Source: Nannocystis sp. RBIL2 (GTDB lineage Bacteria; Myxococcota_A; Polyangia; Nannocystales; Nannocystaceae). From it: a DNA stretch of 64,000 nucleotides. The notes under the pieces are model-generated. The model worked only from the letters and a program-made list of their open reading frames with translations. It was not told where the DNA came from and searched no databases. Where the stretch lies: contig NZ_JAPNJW010000002.1 of assembly GCF_026626745.1 (NCBI RefSeq), forward strand, positions 4,922,151 to 4,986,150, written 5' to 3'. Of this stretch, positions 40,929-49,307 are shown piece by piece. The position numbers and the translations under genes were made by a program. Each line of letters begins with the position of its first letter. Position 1 is the first letter of the stretch.

Positions 40929-41559
40929 AGCCGTGCGCGAGCCGTTCGCCGACCTCCCCCATCAACGCGACGCCGTCGCGCTCGGCATGTGGGCCTTCCT
41001 CGGCCAGGAGGTGCTGTTCTTCGGCGTCCTGTTCGTGTTCTACACCAGCCTGCGCCTGCGCCACCCCGATCTGTTCGCGGCCTTCGCCCCGCGCCTCGAC
41101 TGGCGCCTGGCCACCGCGATGACGGTCGCCCTGCTGCTCAGCAGCTTTACCATGGCGCTCGCCGTCCGCTTCGCGTTCACACGAGCGCGCGTGAAGCTGC
41201 TGTTGTCATTGCTGGCGACGCTGGCCCTCGGGGCCGCGTTCCTGGCGATGAAGGGCTGGGAGTACGCGCACCACTTCGCCCGCGGCGAGACGCCCTTCGT
41301 CGACCTCGCCGACGAGCTCGGCCCCGGCCCCGGCCTGCCGACCTTCTTCGGCCTCTACTTCGTCCTGACCGGCTTCCACGCGCTGCACGTGCTCGGCGGC
41401 CTGGTCGCCCTCGCATGGCTGGGCTTCGCCGCCTGGCGCACGCCCGCGATGGACCTGCGCGGCTCGCCGGTGATGGCGGTCGGCCTCTACTGGCACTTCG
41501 TCGACATCGTGTGGCTGTTCCTGTTCCCGGCCCTGTACCTCGCAGCGAGGCTCACATGA
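40921..41559 (+). CDS. coxC: Cytochrome c oxidase subunit III
   Basis: A 212-residue membrane protein with five hydrophobic segments and the usual heliX-rich pattern of haem-copper oxidase subunit III (LGMWAFLGQEVLFFGVLFVF, then GLYWHFVDIVWLFLFPALY at the end). It lies in the operon order II-I-III-IV, overlapping coxA by 8 bases and the next gene by 4. It stabilises subunit I and its proton entry path. Confidence 0.94.
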   Translation: MSEAVREPFADLPHQRDAVALGMWAFLGQEVLFFGVLFVFYTSLRLRHPDLFAAFAPRLDWRLATAMTVALLLSSFTMALAVRFAFTRARVKLLLSLLATLALGAAFLAMKGWEYAHHFARGETPFVDLADELGPGPGLPTFFGLYFVLTGFHALHVLGGLVALAWLGFAAWRTPAMDLRGSPVMAVGLYWHFVDIVWLFLFPALYLAARLT

Positions 41560-41861
41560 ACCGTCACGACGACGAGAGCACCCCCGCCCCGAGCGTCGGC
41601 GCCGCGCTGATCGTCCTGCTGGCGCTGCTGATCTTGACGGCCACCACAGTCGGCCTGGCCTTCCTCGAGCTCCCGCCGGCGGTCCACGTGGCCCTGGCGA
41701 TGACGATCGCCGCGATCAAGGCGGCCCTGGTCGCCGCCGTGTTCATGCACCTGCTGCGCGAAGCCCCGGCGACCCGCCTGGTCGCGCTCATGGCGGCGAT
41801 CTTGCTGGCGATCTTCATGCTCATGGTGACGGTCGACATCCGCCACCTCGGCGGCGACTGA
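41556..41861 (+). CDS. Cytochrome c oxidase subunit IV-like protein
   Basis: A 101-residue protein with three membrane helices and the bacterial subunit IV pattern (FLELPPAVHVALAMTIAAIK, then VAAVFMHLL). It is the last gene of the respiratory operon, starting on the coxC stop (ATGA). The family assists oxidase assembly; it has no redox centre. Confidence 0.9.
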   Translation: MNRHDDESTPAPSVGAALIVLLALLILTATTVGLAFLELPPAVHVALAMTIAAIKAALVAAVFMHLLREAPATRLVALMAAILLAIFMLMVTVDIRHLGGD

Positions 41862-41942
41862 CCGGCTACGCACCTCCCAACCACAAGAGGCGCAAATGAC
41901 GGACGCGTCAGCCGCGTGGAATCTTTGGAGGCATGAGCGCGC

Positions 41943-42659
41943 TCAGCGGCCAATCTCTGCGAGCACCAGCGCGTGCGCGTACAGGTCGTTGTCCGACAGG
42001 TTGGCGAAGGTCGTCAGTTGCTGCAGCGCCTCGCCGCGGCTGAACGCGATGGCGGCCGCCGAGCCCAGCAACGCAAGCTCGGGGCTCACCGCGAACACCG
42101 AAGCCGCGAGATAAATCCCCTCGATCGGTCCCTGCAGCTCGCGCAGCTGCAGTTCGTGGCGGTGTGCATCGATCCACTTGACCACGCGTGCGGGCACCTC
42201 GCGTAACTTCGCCTCGTCGCTTCGGACCGCATGGCCGATGAGGCGCGCGAGGTGAAGCTCGCCGTGGATCAGCTCGCGGACCAACTGGCGCTGACGGCGG
42301 AGGCTCTCGTAGGTATCGCGGACCACATAGTCCGGGCTCCGCACGACCCGCTCCGGCAGGCCGTCGAGTCCTTCGACCGGCAGAGTAGCGACGCCGAACT
42401 CCGCTGCCACATCCAGAATGTGCGTGCGCATGCGCGGCCGCTCGCCGAGGAGCTCGACAAAGAATTCGCGGTCGATGAGGCCGTTCCGGCTCAGCACCGT
42501 GACCACCCCGTGCGACAGCAACTCGTGCGTGATGCCCTCCCCCGGCAATTGCGATGTGACCCGCTTGCCGTACAAATTGGTGACGAAGCGGCGCAGCTCG
42601 GCGGCATCCATCAGTTCCTGGAACAGACCCTCGAGGCGCTTCAACAGACTTGGTTGCAT
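41943..42659 (-). CDS. Small helical protein with effector-associated (death-like) N-terminal domain
   Basis: A 238-residue soluble protein. The first 75 residues (LFQELMDAAELRRFVTNLYG, then HGVVTVLSRNGLIDREFFVE) look like the alpha-helical effector-associated domains of bacteria, small adaptor modules that recruit partners in multi-domain signalling or conflict proteins. The rest is helical and not recognised. ATG 42659 is set by GGAG six bases upstream. It is convergent with the oxidase operon and divergent from a lipoprotein gene. No partner bearing the same module is seen within the window, so its target is open. The domain call is pattern-based and needs a profile search. Confidence 0.65.
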   Translation of the reverse strand: MQPSLLKRLEGLFQELMDAAELRRFVTNLYGKRVTSQLPGEGITHELLSHGVVTVLSRNGLIDREFFVELLGERPRMRTHILDVAAEFGVATLPVEGLDGLPERVVRSPDYVVRDTYESLRRQRQLVRELIHGELHLARLIGHAVRSDEAKLREVPARVVKWIDAHRHELQLRELQGPIEGIYLAASVFAVSPELALLGSAAAIAFSRGEALQQLTTFANLSDNDLYAHALVLAEIGR

Positions 42660-42836
42660 GAAACTCTCCGCACCAAGGTGCCGCCCAGGGCGCCGGACGA
42701 TCACCTCGAGCAGCCACGTTCATGCACGCACGGTCCGACGTTCCACGTCGAAGGGTACGCCGCAGGCAGCCGCGGGCCGGCCCGAGCGACGCCGGACGAG
42801 TCGACACCTTGGGCGCGATGCGCTATTCTGCGCATC

Positions 42837-43931
42837 GTGCCGCGCCTCGCCAGTCTCACCGCCGCCCTGGTCTTCGCCGCATGCAACGGCGGCAGTGGCC
42901 AGCAGACAGGCTTCAGCACGAGCATCACGACGGCGCCGGTGAGCACCACCTCGAGCGGCTCCGGCTCGTCGACCTCGACTTCCAGCTCGACGAGCGCCGC
43001 AGACGACTCGGCAGCCGCCAGCTCCGAGGTCTCCTCCAGCTCGACAGGCTCCACAGGCTCCACCGGCGCGATCCCCGACCTCGGCCTGGTCCCGGACGGC
43101 GGCGACGGCCCGCCTCCCGGGTGCAAGGGCAAGGTCGACTTCCTGTTCACGATCAGCAGCCACCCGACGATGGAGATCAAGCAAGCGCGGCTGAAGGCCA
43201 GCTTCCCGAGCTTCATGGCCACCTTGGAAGACGAGTTCGCGGACTTCGACTACCACATCATGTCCTCGAACACGTCCGGGTTCTGGGGCTATCCGAGCTG
43301 CGTCGGCTGCCAGGACATGTGCGAACAGCTGCCCGAGTACCCCTGCGGAACCTCGCCGGAGCCCTGTGACTCGATCCGCGGCGCGGGCGTCACCTACCCG
43401 ATCGGCGAGCACGCGAGCAACGAGCGCTGCGAGCTCGCCAGCGGTCTCCGCTACATCACCGCCGGCCAGCCCATGCTCGAGGACGCGTTCACCTGCATCG
43501 CGTCGATGGGCATCAACGGCGCCGATGGCGTCGCCGAGACCACCATCCTCGCGCTCGCCGACGACCTCGACGGGCCTGGCGGATGCAACGAGGGCTTTCT
43601 CCGCGAAGACGCCCTGCTCGTCGTCGTCGCCATCCAGGACACTTACGATCAGGGCAGCGACGGCACCGCGGAAGACTGGCGCGATGCGCTGGTGGAGGCG
43701 AAGGGGGGCGACGCCGATGCGGTGGTCCTGCTCGTGATCTCGACGGACATCGACGACCCCTTTGGGCTGTGTGGTTATGACCCAGGGGACGAGCACGAGC
43801 TTCGTACGTGGACCGAGCTCATGCAGCCGAACGCCCTGTTCGGCTCGATCTGCGCCGAGGGGTACGGCGACTACTTCGCCACCGTGGCGAAGATGATCAA
43901 GTCGCAGTGCGACGTGTTCGTGCCGCAGTGA
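42837..43931 (+). CDS. Surface lipoprotein with degenerate von Willebrand A-like domain
   Basis: A 364-residue lipoprotein. GTG 42837 gives a short signal ending LVFAAC, then a Ser/Thr/Gly linker of about 75 residues, a very common layout in this genome. The folded part begins KVDFLFTISSHPTMEIKQAR, where the metal-site motif DxSxS of VWA domains has degenerated to TISSH. It contains eight or more Cys (CVGCQDMCEQLPEYPC) that probably form disulfides. Related myxobacterial lipoproteins occur in many copies; function unknown. The stop is 3 bases from that of the convergent lipoprotein gene. Confidence 0.8.
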   Translation: MPRLASLTAALVFAACNGGSGQQTGFSTSITTAPVSTTSSGSGSSTSTSSSTSAADDSAAASSEVSSSSTGSTGSTGAIPDLGLVPDGGDGPPPGCKGKVDFLFTISSHPTMEIKQARLKASFPSFMATLEDEFADFDYHIMSSNTSGFWGYPSCVGCQDMCEQLPEYPCGTSPEPCDSIRGAGVTYPIGEHASNERCELASGLRYITAGQPMLEDAFTCIASMGINGADGVAETTILALADDLDGPGGCNEGFLREDALLVVVAIQDTYDQGSDGTAEDWRDALVEAKGGDADAVVLLVISTDIDDPFGLCGYDPGDEHELRTWTELMQPNALFGSICAEGYGDYFATVAKMIKSQCDVFVPQ

Positions 43932-43934
43932 AGG

Positions 43935-45590
43935 CTAAGGGTAGAGGCGCAGGGCGAAAGCTCGCGGCTGCAACCCATCGAACTCGCTGCCCGCGACGTA
44001 CACGTAACCCCAGGCGTCAACCGCCAGACCTGCGGCCTCGTCTGGCCCCTGACCGGGCCCGTTGCGGACCACTTCCCAGGCGGCTGCACCCATCGGTCCG
44101 GGGATGGCGAAGATCCACGCATTCGTGTCGGTCTGCGGCTGTTGCAAGGTTCCGGCGATGACGATCTTGCCCTCGCGATCCTCGCCGACGGCGAGACCGA
44201 CCGCGTCGTTCGTCGGTGTTGGCTCGAGCCGCATCGCAATCGACTCGCCCACAGCGGAAAACCAGCGCGTCATCACCTGGCGGATCGAGTTCTTGTCGCG
44301 CCCCCACCCGGTCACGACGAAACCGCCCGCCCGCAACGGTCCCACGGCCATCCCGGCGTCTTCATCCATCAGTTCGCCCGGGGAGGTCCACTCGGCGAGC
44401 GGCTCATTCTTCAAGTCATGCCGCAGGACGACCGTCCGCCGGACGAGTTGATTCTCAAAGTCCAGGACCTGGCGCTCGCCGACGACCACGATCTCGTCAC
44501 CGACCACCGCCACGCCGCGAGCAACCTCGTCCCGTGTGTTGAATTTGTCCTCATCCGAAGACGCCGCGAACGCCCGCTCGTCGAGCAGATCTCCCGTCTC
44601 CGCCGAGATCCACCACACCCGCAGGTCATGCGTGTTCGGCCCTTGCTCGATCGCCCCGGCGAGCACCAGCACATCATCCACCACTGCGATCGCGTTGACC
44701 GACGTCTCGAGCGGCCCCGTCCAGATCGGCCCCTTCGCCTCGCCGAATTTCACCCGCGACACCGCCCACTGCGTCGACCCGAGCTCCGGCCGCGTCCACG
44801 CCACGAACGCTGCGTCGTCACTCGCCGCCGCGATCGCCGGCCCGCGCCCACCACCTGTCACCGCCACTGGCCCGAGCAGCACCGGCTCGCCCTCCGGTTG
44901 CCCCGTCGTGCCGTCGATCCGCACCGCCACTGCCTCGAGCCCGTCGTTCGTCTCGAAGAAGCCGGCGGCCCCGATCCCGTTGCCGAGCAGCGTCGCCCCG
45001 CAGAAGCCGTTGATCGGCCCCGCCTTCACGTAGGGCGGCCACACATCGGTGCCTCCTGGTTGCACATCGATGAGCAGCGCCTTCTCGTCCTCCCCGCTCC
45101 CGCCGTCGGCCGCGTGCACCACTGCGCGGATCGTGTGCATGCCGTCCCCCGGCACATCATCCGAGGTCACGTCGAGCACATGCACCGGGCTCGCGGGCAC
45201 CGCCCCGAGCACCAGCGGCGCGTCATTATTATTTAAAAACAGGTCGATCGACGTCACCGGCCGCGACGTCCACACCGAGACCTGCACCTCGCCGGCCTCG
45301 ATCATTGGTGACGGATCTAAAAAGAGCTCGACCTCGACCGGCAGCGCCGCCTCCCCGCCCGACCCCGACCCGCCGCCCGAACTCGATGCCTCGTCCGTCG
45401 ACGCGCTCGCGCTCTCGCTGTGTCCGGTCACGGTCTCGATCCCGCCGCTGACACTCGAGTCGTTGCCGCTCGACGAATCAGTCGTGCAGCCTTCCACCTC
45501 GGCACAGCCCACGAGCGGGGGCCACGGCGCCGTGCAGGCGACGGACGACGCGAACGCGAGGAACAGCGACACGCGGGGAGCGGTGGACAT
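43935..45590 (-). CDS. Lipoprotein with Ser/Gly linker and repeat-rich beta domain
   Basis: A 551-residue lipoprotein. GAGG lies 6 bases before ATG 45590, and the signal ends ASSVAC. A Ser/Thr/Gly-rich linker runs to about residue 80. The next 90 residues resemble an Ig-like adhesion fold (VEVELFLDPSPMIEAG), and the rest has repeated beta motifs (GLAVGEDREGKIVIAGTL, GLAVDAWGYVYVAGSEF) of the NHL/SBBP propeller type. It is the third gene of an operon behind the tandem kinase and the membrane protein, so surface sensing or adhesion controlled with that kinase is a fair inference. It contains an island of AT-rich codons at LFLNNND (45224-45244). Confidence 0.85.
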   Translation of the reverse strand: MSTAPRVSLFLAFASSVACTAPWPPLVGCAEVEGCTTDSSSGNDSSVSGGIETVTGHSESASASTDEASSSGGGSGSGGEAALPVEVELFLDPSPMIEAGEVQVSVWTSRPVTSIDLFLNNNDAPLVLGAVPASPVHVLDVTSDDVPGDGMHTIRAVVHAADGGSGEDEKALLIDVQPGGTDVWPPYVKAGPINGFCGATLLGNGIGAAGFFETNDGLEAVAVRIDGTTGQPEGEPVLLGPVAVTGGGRGPAIAAASDDAAFVAWTRPELGSTQWAVSRVKFGEAKGPIWTGPLETSVNAIAVVDDVLVLAGAIEQGPNTHDLRVWWISAETGDLLDERAFAASSDEDKFNTRDEVARGVAVVGDEIVVVGERQVLDFENQLVRRTVVLRHDLKNEPLAEWTSPGELMDEDAGMAVGPLRAGGFVVTGWGRDKNSIRQVMTRWFSAVGESIAMRLEPTPTNDAVGLAVGEDREGKIVIAGTLQQPQTDTNAWIFAIPGPMGAAAWEVVRNGPGQGPDEAAGLAVDAWGYVYVAGSEFDGLQPRAFALRLYP

Positions 45591-45612
45591 CCGGGGCCTC
45601 ACGGGCATTGGC

Positions 45613-46614
45613 TCAAAAACGAGCACGGAAAGCAACACCGCCCGGAACGGGAATAAAAGCCGTCTGCGACGGCCTCCGGGCCATGCGGCGCGCGCCCACA
45701 CCCACGAGCACCGCGCCGACCACCGTCGCCGCCCCGCCCGCCAGCGCCAGCGCCAACGTCGGCGGTCCCAGCCGCTCGTACTCTCGCCGCAGCGCCGCGT
45801 CCTGCGCGAGCTGCCCGTCCGTTGCATGACCATCGACCTTGTCGCGAAGCTCACGCGCCTGGCGTTGAACCTCGTGCATACCGACGCCCGTGTACGTGAC
45901 CACGCTCGCGAGCACGACGCCCAGCCCGAGTGCCACGCCGCCACCGATCACGAGGTCGCGTCCCGCTCGCGGCGAGGACGAGCTCTTCGCCGGCGGCAAG
46001 CTCCGCCGCGAGACCGGAAGCAGCTCGTCCTCCCTCTGGCGGTCGGACCCCGGCTTGGCGGGCGCGATCGAGTCGGCCGCCTGAGGCGTGCTCGCTGAAG
46101 CCTCGACCGATACAGCCGAGGAAGCCGGCGGCTCCGCCGACGCTGCGACCCCCGGCGATGCCTCCACCGACGCATTGCCTGCGACACCCGGATCCGTCGG
46201 CACCCCGCTCTTCCCCATGAGCAACGGCGCCTCGGCTTTGGGCTGCTTCGCCGGCCCCTCGCAACGCACCTTCGCCTCGCGCTCGCGCGTCGTCAGATCG
46301 CCCCGCAATTTTTCAAAGCTCGCGCGCTGCTCGGCCGACTGATTCTTGATCGCCACGCTCCGGTCGAACAGCCGGCGCGCCGCGCAGAGGTGCCGCGCCT
46401 CGCCTGTCTTGTCGAACAGGGCCAGATAGGAGCGATGCGCGACGTTGAGGTACAGCGCGCGCTGCTCGTCGCTCTTCGCCTCCTTCGCGCGCTGCACGAA
46501 CAGCTCCGCCTTGCAGCGGTTGTCGGTGAGCTCGCACTTCCTCGCACCGCTTGTAGGCGACGCGGCGGCTTCGAACGCGAGCAGGCCCGCGAGGGACCAG
46601 GACATCAAACTCAT
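45613..46614 (-). CDS. Membrane-anchored protein of the kinase operon
   Basis: A 333-residue protein. The N-terminus is a signal peptide (SWSLAGLLAFEAAASP). It is followed by a helical, TPR-like stretch (KAELFVQRAKEAKSDEQRAL, then YLNVAHRSYLALFDK), a Pro/Ala/Ser linker, and two membrane helices near the C-terminus (GGGVALGLGVVLASVVTYTG and LALALAGGAATVVGAVLVGV). ATG 46614 overlaps the kinase stop (ATGA) and has GAGGAG 8 bases upstream. Proteins of this layout accompany Ser/Thr kinases in myxobacteria; the specific role is unknown, perhaps as envelope partner or substrate. Confidence 0.82.
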   Translation of the reverse strand: MSLMSWSLAGLLAFEAAASPTSGARKCELTDNRCKAELFVQRAKEAKSDEQRALYLNVAHRSYLALFDKTGEARHLCAARRLFDRSVAIKNQSAEQRASFEKLRGDLTTREREAKVRCEGPAKQPKAEAPLLMGKSGVPTDPGVAGNASVEASPGVAASAEPPASSAVSVEASASTPQAADSIAPAKPGSDRQREDELLPVSRRSLPPAKSSSSPRAGRDLVIGGGVALGLGVVLASVVTYTGVGMHEVQRQARELRDKVDGHATDGQLAQDAALRREYERLGPPTLALALAGGAATVVGAVLVGVGARRMARRPSQTAFIPVPGGVAFRARF

Positions 46615-48962
46615 GGCGTGTACTCCTCGATAAAAGTCTGCGGATCGGTGGGCTCGAAGCGGATCGATCGGAGCGCCTCGACCACGCAGCGCCGGGACTC
46701 GTCGTTGCTGCCGGGAACCTCGACCCGCGCGAACTCGCTGCGTCCTGCGGTCGTCTCGAACTCGACCAGCAACAGGCCGCCCGCGAGCTCCGAGCAACGG
46801 CGGAGATCGACTGCCGCTCGATCGACCGCCTCTCGCATCGTCGGCAGCGGCGCAGGCGGCAACACCGGTGCCGGCGCCGGCGCAGCGACTTCCGGAGGCG
46901 GACGCGCAGGCGGCAACACCTCCTCGGTTCGCGCGATGGGCTGTGGCGCCGGCGTGGGCGACTCAAAAATCACCTGCCACACAGCAAGACCCACGAGCAC
47001 CGCGCCGAGCGCCGCAAAAACCATCATCAGTGGCCAGTTCGTGACGAGCGCCGCGGGCACGCCGACCGCAGGCCGAGCAGCGACTGAACCAGTCGCGGCC
47101 CGCGCGACGGTCGGCCCCGATCCCGCGTTCTCCTCCTCATCACATGTCTCTTCGGCCATCTCATCCGCGGCCGCCTCGAGCTTTGCCAGCAGCCCCCGCA
47201 TGTCGACCCGCGCTGTCGGCTCGTCCGCCAGAGTGTTGAGCAACGCGCTCGCCAGCGCGGGCGGACACGACTGCACGTGCTGCCGCGGCGACACCCACTC
47301 CCCGCGCTCGTCTCGCGTCGGCCGCCGCCCCGTCACGAGCTGGTAGAGCAGAAGCCCGAGCGAGTACACGTCGCTCTTCGCCGTCCAGCCCTTGCCCGCT
47401 CGGGCCTCCGGCGCCGTCCAGTCGAGTCGCTCGAGCCCGCCGGTCCCGAGCTTCACCCGCGCCTCGGGCGGCGTCGGGTAGCGCTGCTCGACCATGGCAT
47501 AGAACTTCGCCTCGAACTCGACCATCCCGCAGTCGATTAGCGCCGCCGTCGGCTCGCCCTCGAGATCGACCAGGACGTTTTGCCCGTGCACGTCGCGGTG
47601 CAAGATCCCCTGCGCGTGCAGGGCCGCCAGCGCCCCCGCCAGCTGCCGCCCCACGGCGATCACCTGCTCCGGCTTCAGCCTGCCGCCCAGATAAAAACTT
47701 CGCGCCGACTTGCCGCGCATCAGCGACATCGCGATGTACGGCCGCTTGCGCGTCAGGGCCGTGCGGCAGTCGAACAGCTCCGGCAAGGCGGGATGTCGCA
47801 CTGCTCGCAGGGCCCGCGCCTCCCGGGCGAAGCGCACCCGCTCCTCGGCGTTTTGACACGCGCGCTCGCTCAGGATCTTCAGCGCCACGTAGCGCGTCGC
47901 GTCGCGGTGGTACGCGCGATGGACCTCGGCCTTCGCGCCGGCCCCGAGCAGCTCGATCAACTCGTAGCAGCCCTCGAACAGGAACGGCGAATCATCCTCG
48001 ACGTGCTCGAGCCGCACCCGCTCCAGGCGGCTCTGAAACTCCGCGACTGTGGCGATCCGGTCCTCGGGCACCGGCGCGAGCGAATCGGTGACCAGCCTCT
48101 CGAGCTCGGGCGGAACGCCGCAGCCGGGCCGGGCCTCGCGCATCGGCCGGTAGTCGACGAGGTCGGGCAGCTGGCCGGTGCAGAGCAGATAGATCGTCGC
48201 CCCGAGCCCGAACACGTCGAACCTCGGGTTCGGGCGCTCGAGCGCCGCCTCGGGCGGATAGAAGCCGTCGGTCCCGAGGACCTTCCCGACATCCGTCTGG
48301 TGCCGCGCGGGTGGCTCCCCCGTGCTCTGCACGCGCTGCCACGCGTCGACCTTGGCGATCCCGAGATCGATCAGCTTCACGAACGGGCGGCTGGTCGCGC
48401 TGCCGACCACGACGATGTTGCTCGGCTTCACGTCGCGGTGAATCACACCGACGTCGTGCAGCGCCTCGAGCGCCGCCGCGACCTGGGCGATCATCTCCGC
48501 CACCTCGAGCCACGGCAGCGGGCCCTCTCGCTGCAATCGCTCGTCGAGGTCCTGGCCCGGCAATCGCTCGAGCACCATGAACGGGGCGCCGGCGTCGGTC
48601 TCTCCGACCGCGAGGACCTGCACGAGATGCGGGTGCCGCAAGCACGTGAGGATCCGTCCCTCGTCGACGAAGCGACGCCGTGCGTCCTCGTCCGCGCTCA
48701 TGAGGACCTTGATCGCGGCGTTGAGGTCCTTGCACGCCCACACACACGAAGTGCCGCCCGACCCGAGCAGCTCGCCGAGCTCGAACCGCCCGCCCACCAC
48801 GCGCGCACCCTCGGATGCTCGAACACTCGCCGGAGCATCACCCGTGGGGGTGGCGTCGTCCTCGCCCGCAATGGCGAACAGGGTCCAGCCCCGAACGTTG
48901 GGGCGCGGCGGAACGGGGCCCTTCATCACGACGCAGGGTGCCACACGCGCCTCGACCATCAC
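46611..48962 (-). CDS. Tandem-domain Ser/Thr protein kinase, membrane-anchored
   Basis: A 783-residue protein with two eukaryotic-type kinase domains. Domain 1 (about 60-310) has GSGGTS, Lys85, HRDVKPSN (175-182) and DLG (199-201). Domain 2 (about 332-600) has Lys362, HRDVHGQN (455-462), DCG (477-479) and APEAR; its catalytic-loop Lys is replaced by His, so it may be weak or regulatory. A membrane helix (about 641-666) leads to a Pro-rich linker and a C-terminal domain with the pattern of AgmX/TonB-like ends (RRCSELAGGLLLVEFE, then CVVEALRSIRFEP). The start is the GTG at 48962 or the ATG at 48959. First gene of a three-gene operon. Confidence 0.92.
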   Translation of the reverse strand: MMVEARVAPCVVMKGPVPPRPNVRGWTLFAIAGEDDATPTGDAPASVRASEGARVVGGRFELGELLGSGGTSCVWACKDLNAAIKVLMSADEDARRRFVDEGRILTCLRHPHLVQVLAVGETDAGAPFMVLERLPGQDLDERLQREGPLPWLEVAEMIAQVAAALEALHDVGVIHRDVKPSNIVVVGSATSRPFVKLIDLGIAKVDAWQRVQSTGEPPARHQTDVGKVLGTDGFYPPEAALERPNPRFDVFGLGATIYLLCTGQLPDLVDYRPMREARPGCGVPPELERLVTDSLAPVPEDRIATVAEFQSRLERVRLEHVEDDSPFLFEGCYELIELLGAGAKAEVHRAYHRDATRYVALKILSERACQNAEERVRFAREARALRAVRHPALPELFDCRTALTRKRPYIAMSLMRGKSARSFYLGGRLKPEQVIAVGRQLAGALAALHAQGILHRDVHGQNVLVDLEGEPTAALIDCGMVEFEAKFYAMVEQRYPTPPEARVKLGTGGLERLDWTAPEARAGKGWTAKSDVYSLGLLLYQLVTGRRPTRDERGEWVSPRQHVQSCPPALASALLNTLADEPTARVDMRGLLAKLEAAADEMAEETCDEEENAGSGPTVARAATGSVAARPAVGVPAALVTNWPLMMVFAALGAVLVGLAVWQVIFESPTPAPQPIARTEEVLPPARPPPEVAAPAPAPVLPPAPLPTMREAVDRAAVDLRRCSELAGGLLLVEFETTAGRSEFARVEVPGSNDESRRCVVEALRSIRFEPTDPQTFIEEYTP

Positions 48963-49307
48963 GACCTGAACATAACATCATGTACGTTCAGGCATGTCGG
49001 AAGAGAGTTCGTTGCCTGCGCAAGGAAGTAGAAACAGCGAGCTTGAAGCAAGAATATGCAAGCGCCGCGACAAACGCATCCGAGGAATCGCTGCCATCAT
49101 TGGGCCTTGTCTCATTCGCCTTTGCTTCGATGGAGACCGCGGCGAGCTCCGCGTCCACTCCCGCGGCCGCGAGCTCCAGCAACGCGAAACGCGATCTCGA
49201 CCATCAGGGAAAGTGCACGCCTCGATACCGACCCCGCCCCAGTCACGGTCCGCCAGCGCGTCTATCGCGGCCTTCTCTTCAGCAGCGGCCTCCGCTACGC
49301 TCGCTGC
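48963..49307. other. Divergent intergenic region upstream of the kinase operon
   Basis: The first 100 bases are AT-rich for this genome and hold an imperfect inverted repeat (TGAAC ... GTTCA, 48966-48989) next to the kinase start, a possible regulatory site. Short open frames exist on both strands but none has convincing codon use or a ribosome binding site. The rest holds nothing I can name. Confidence 0.4.
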
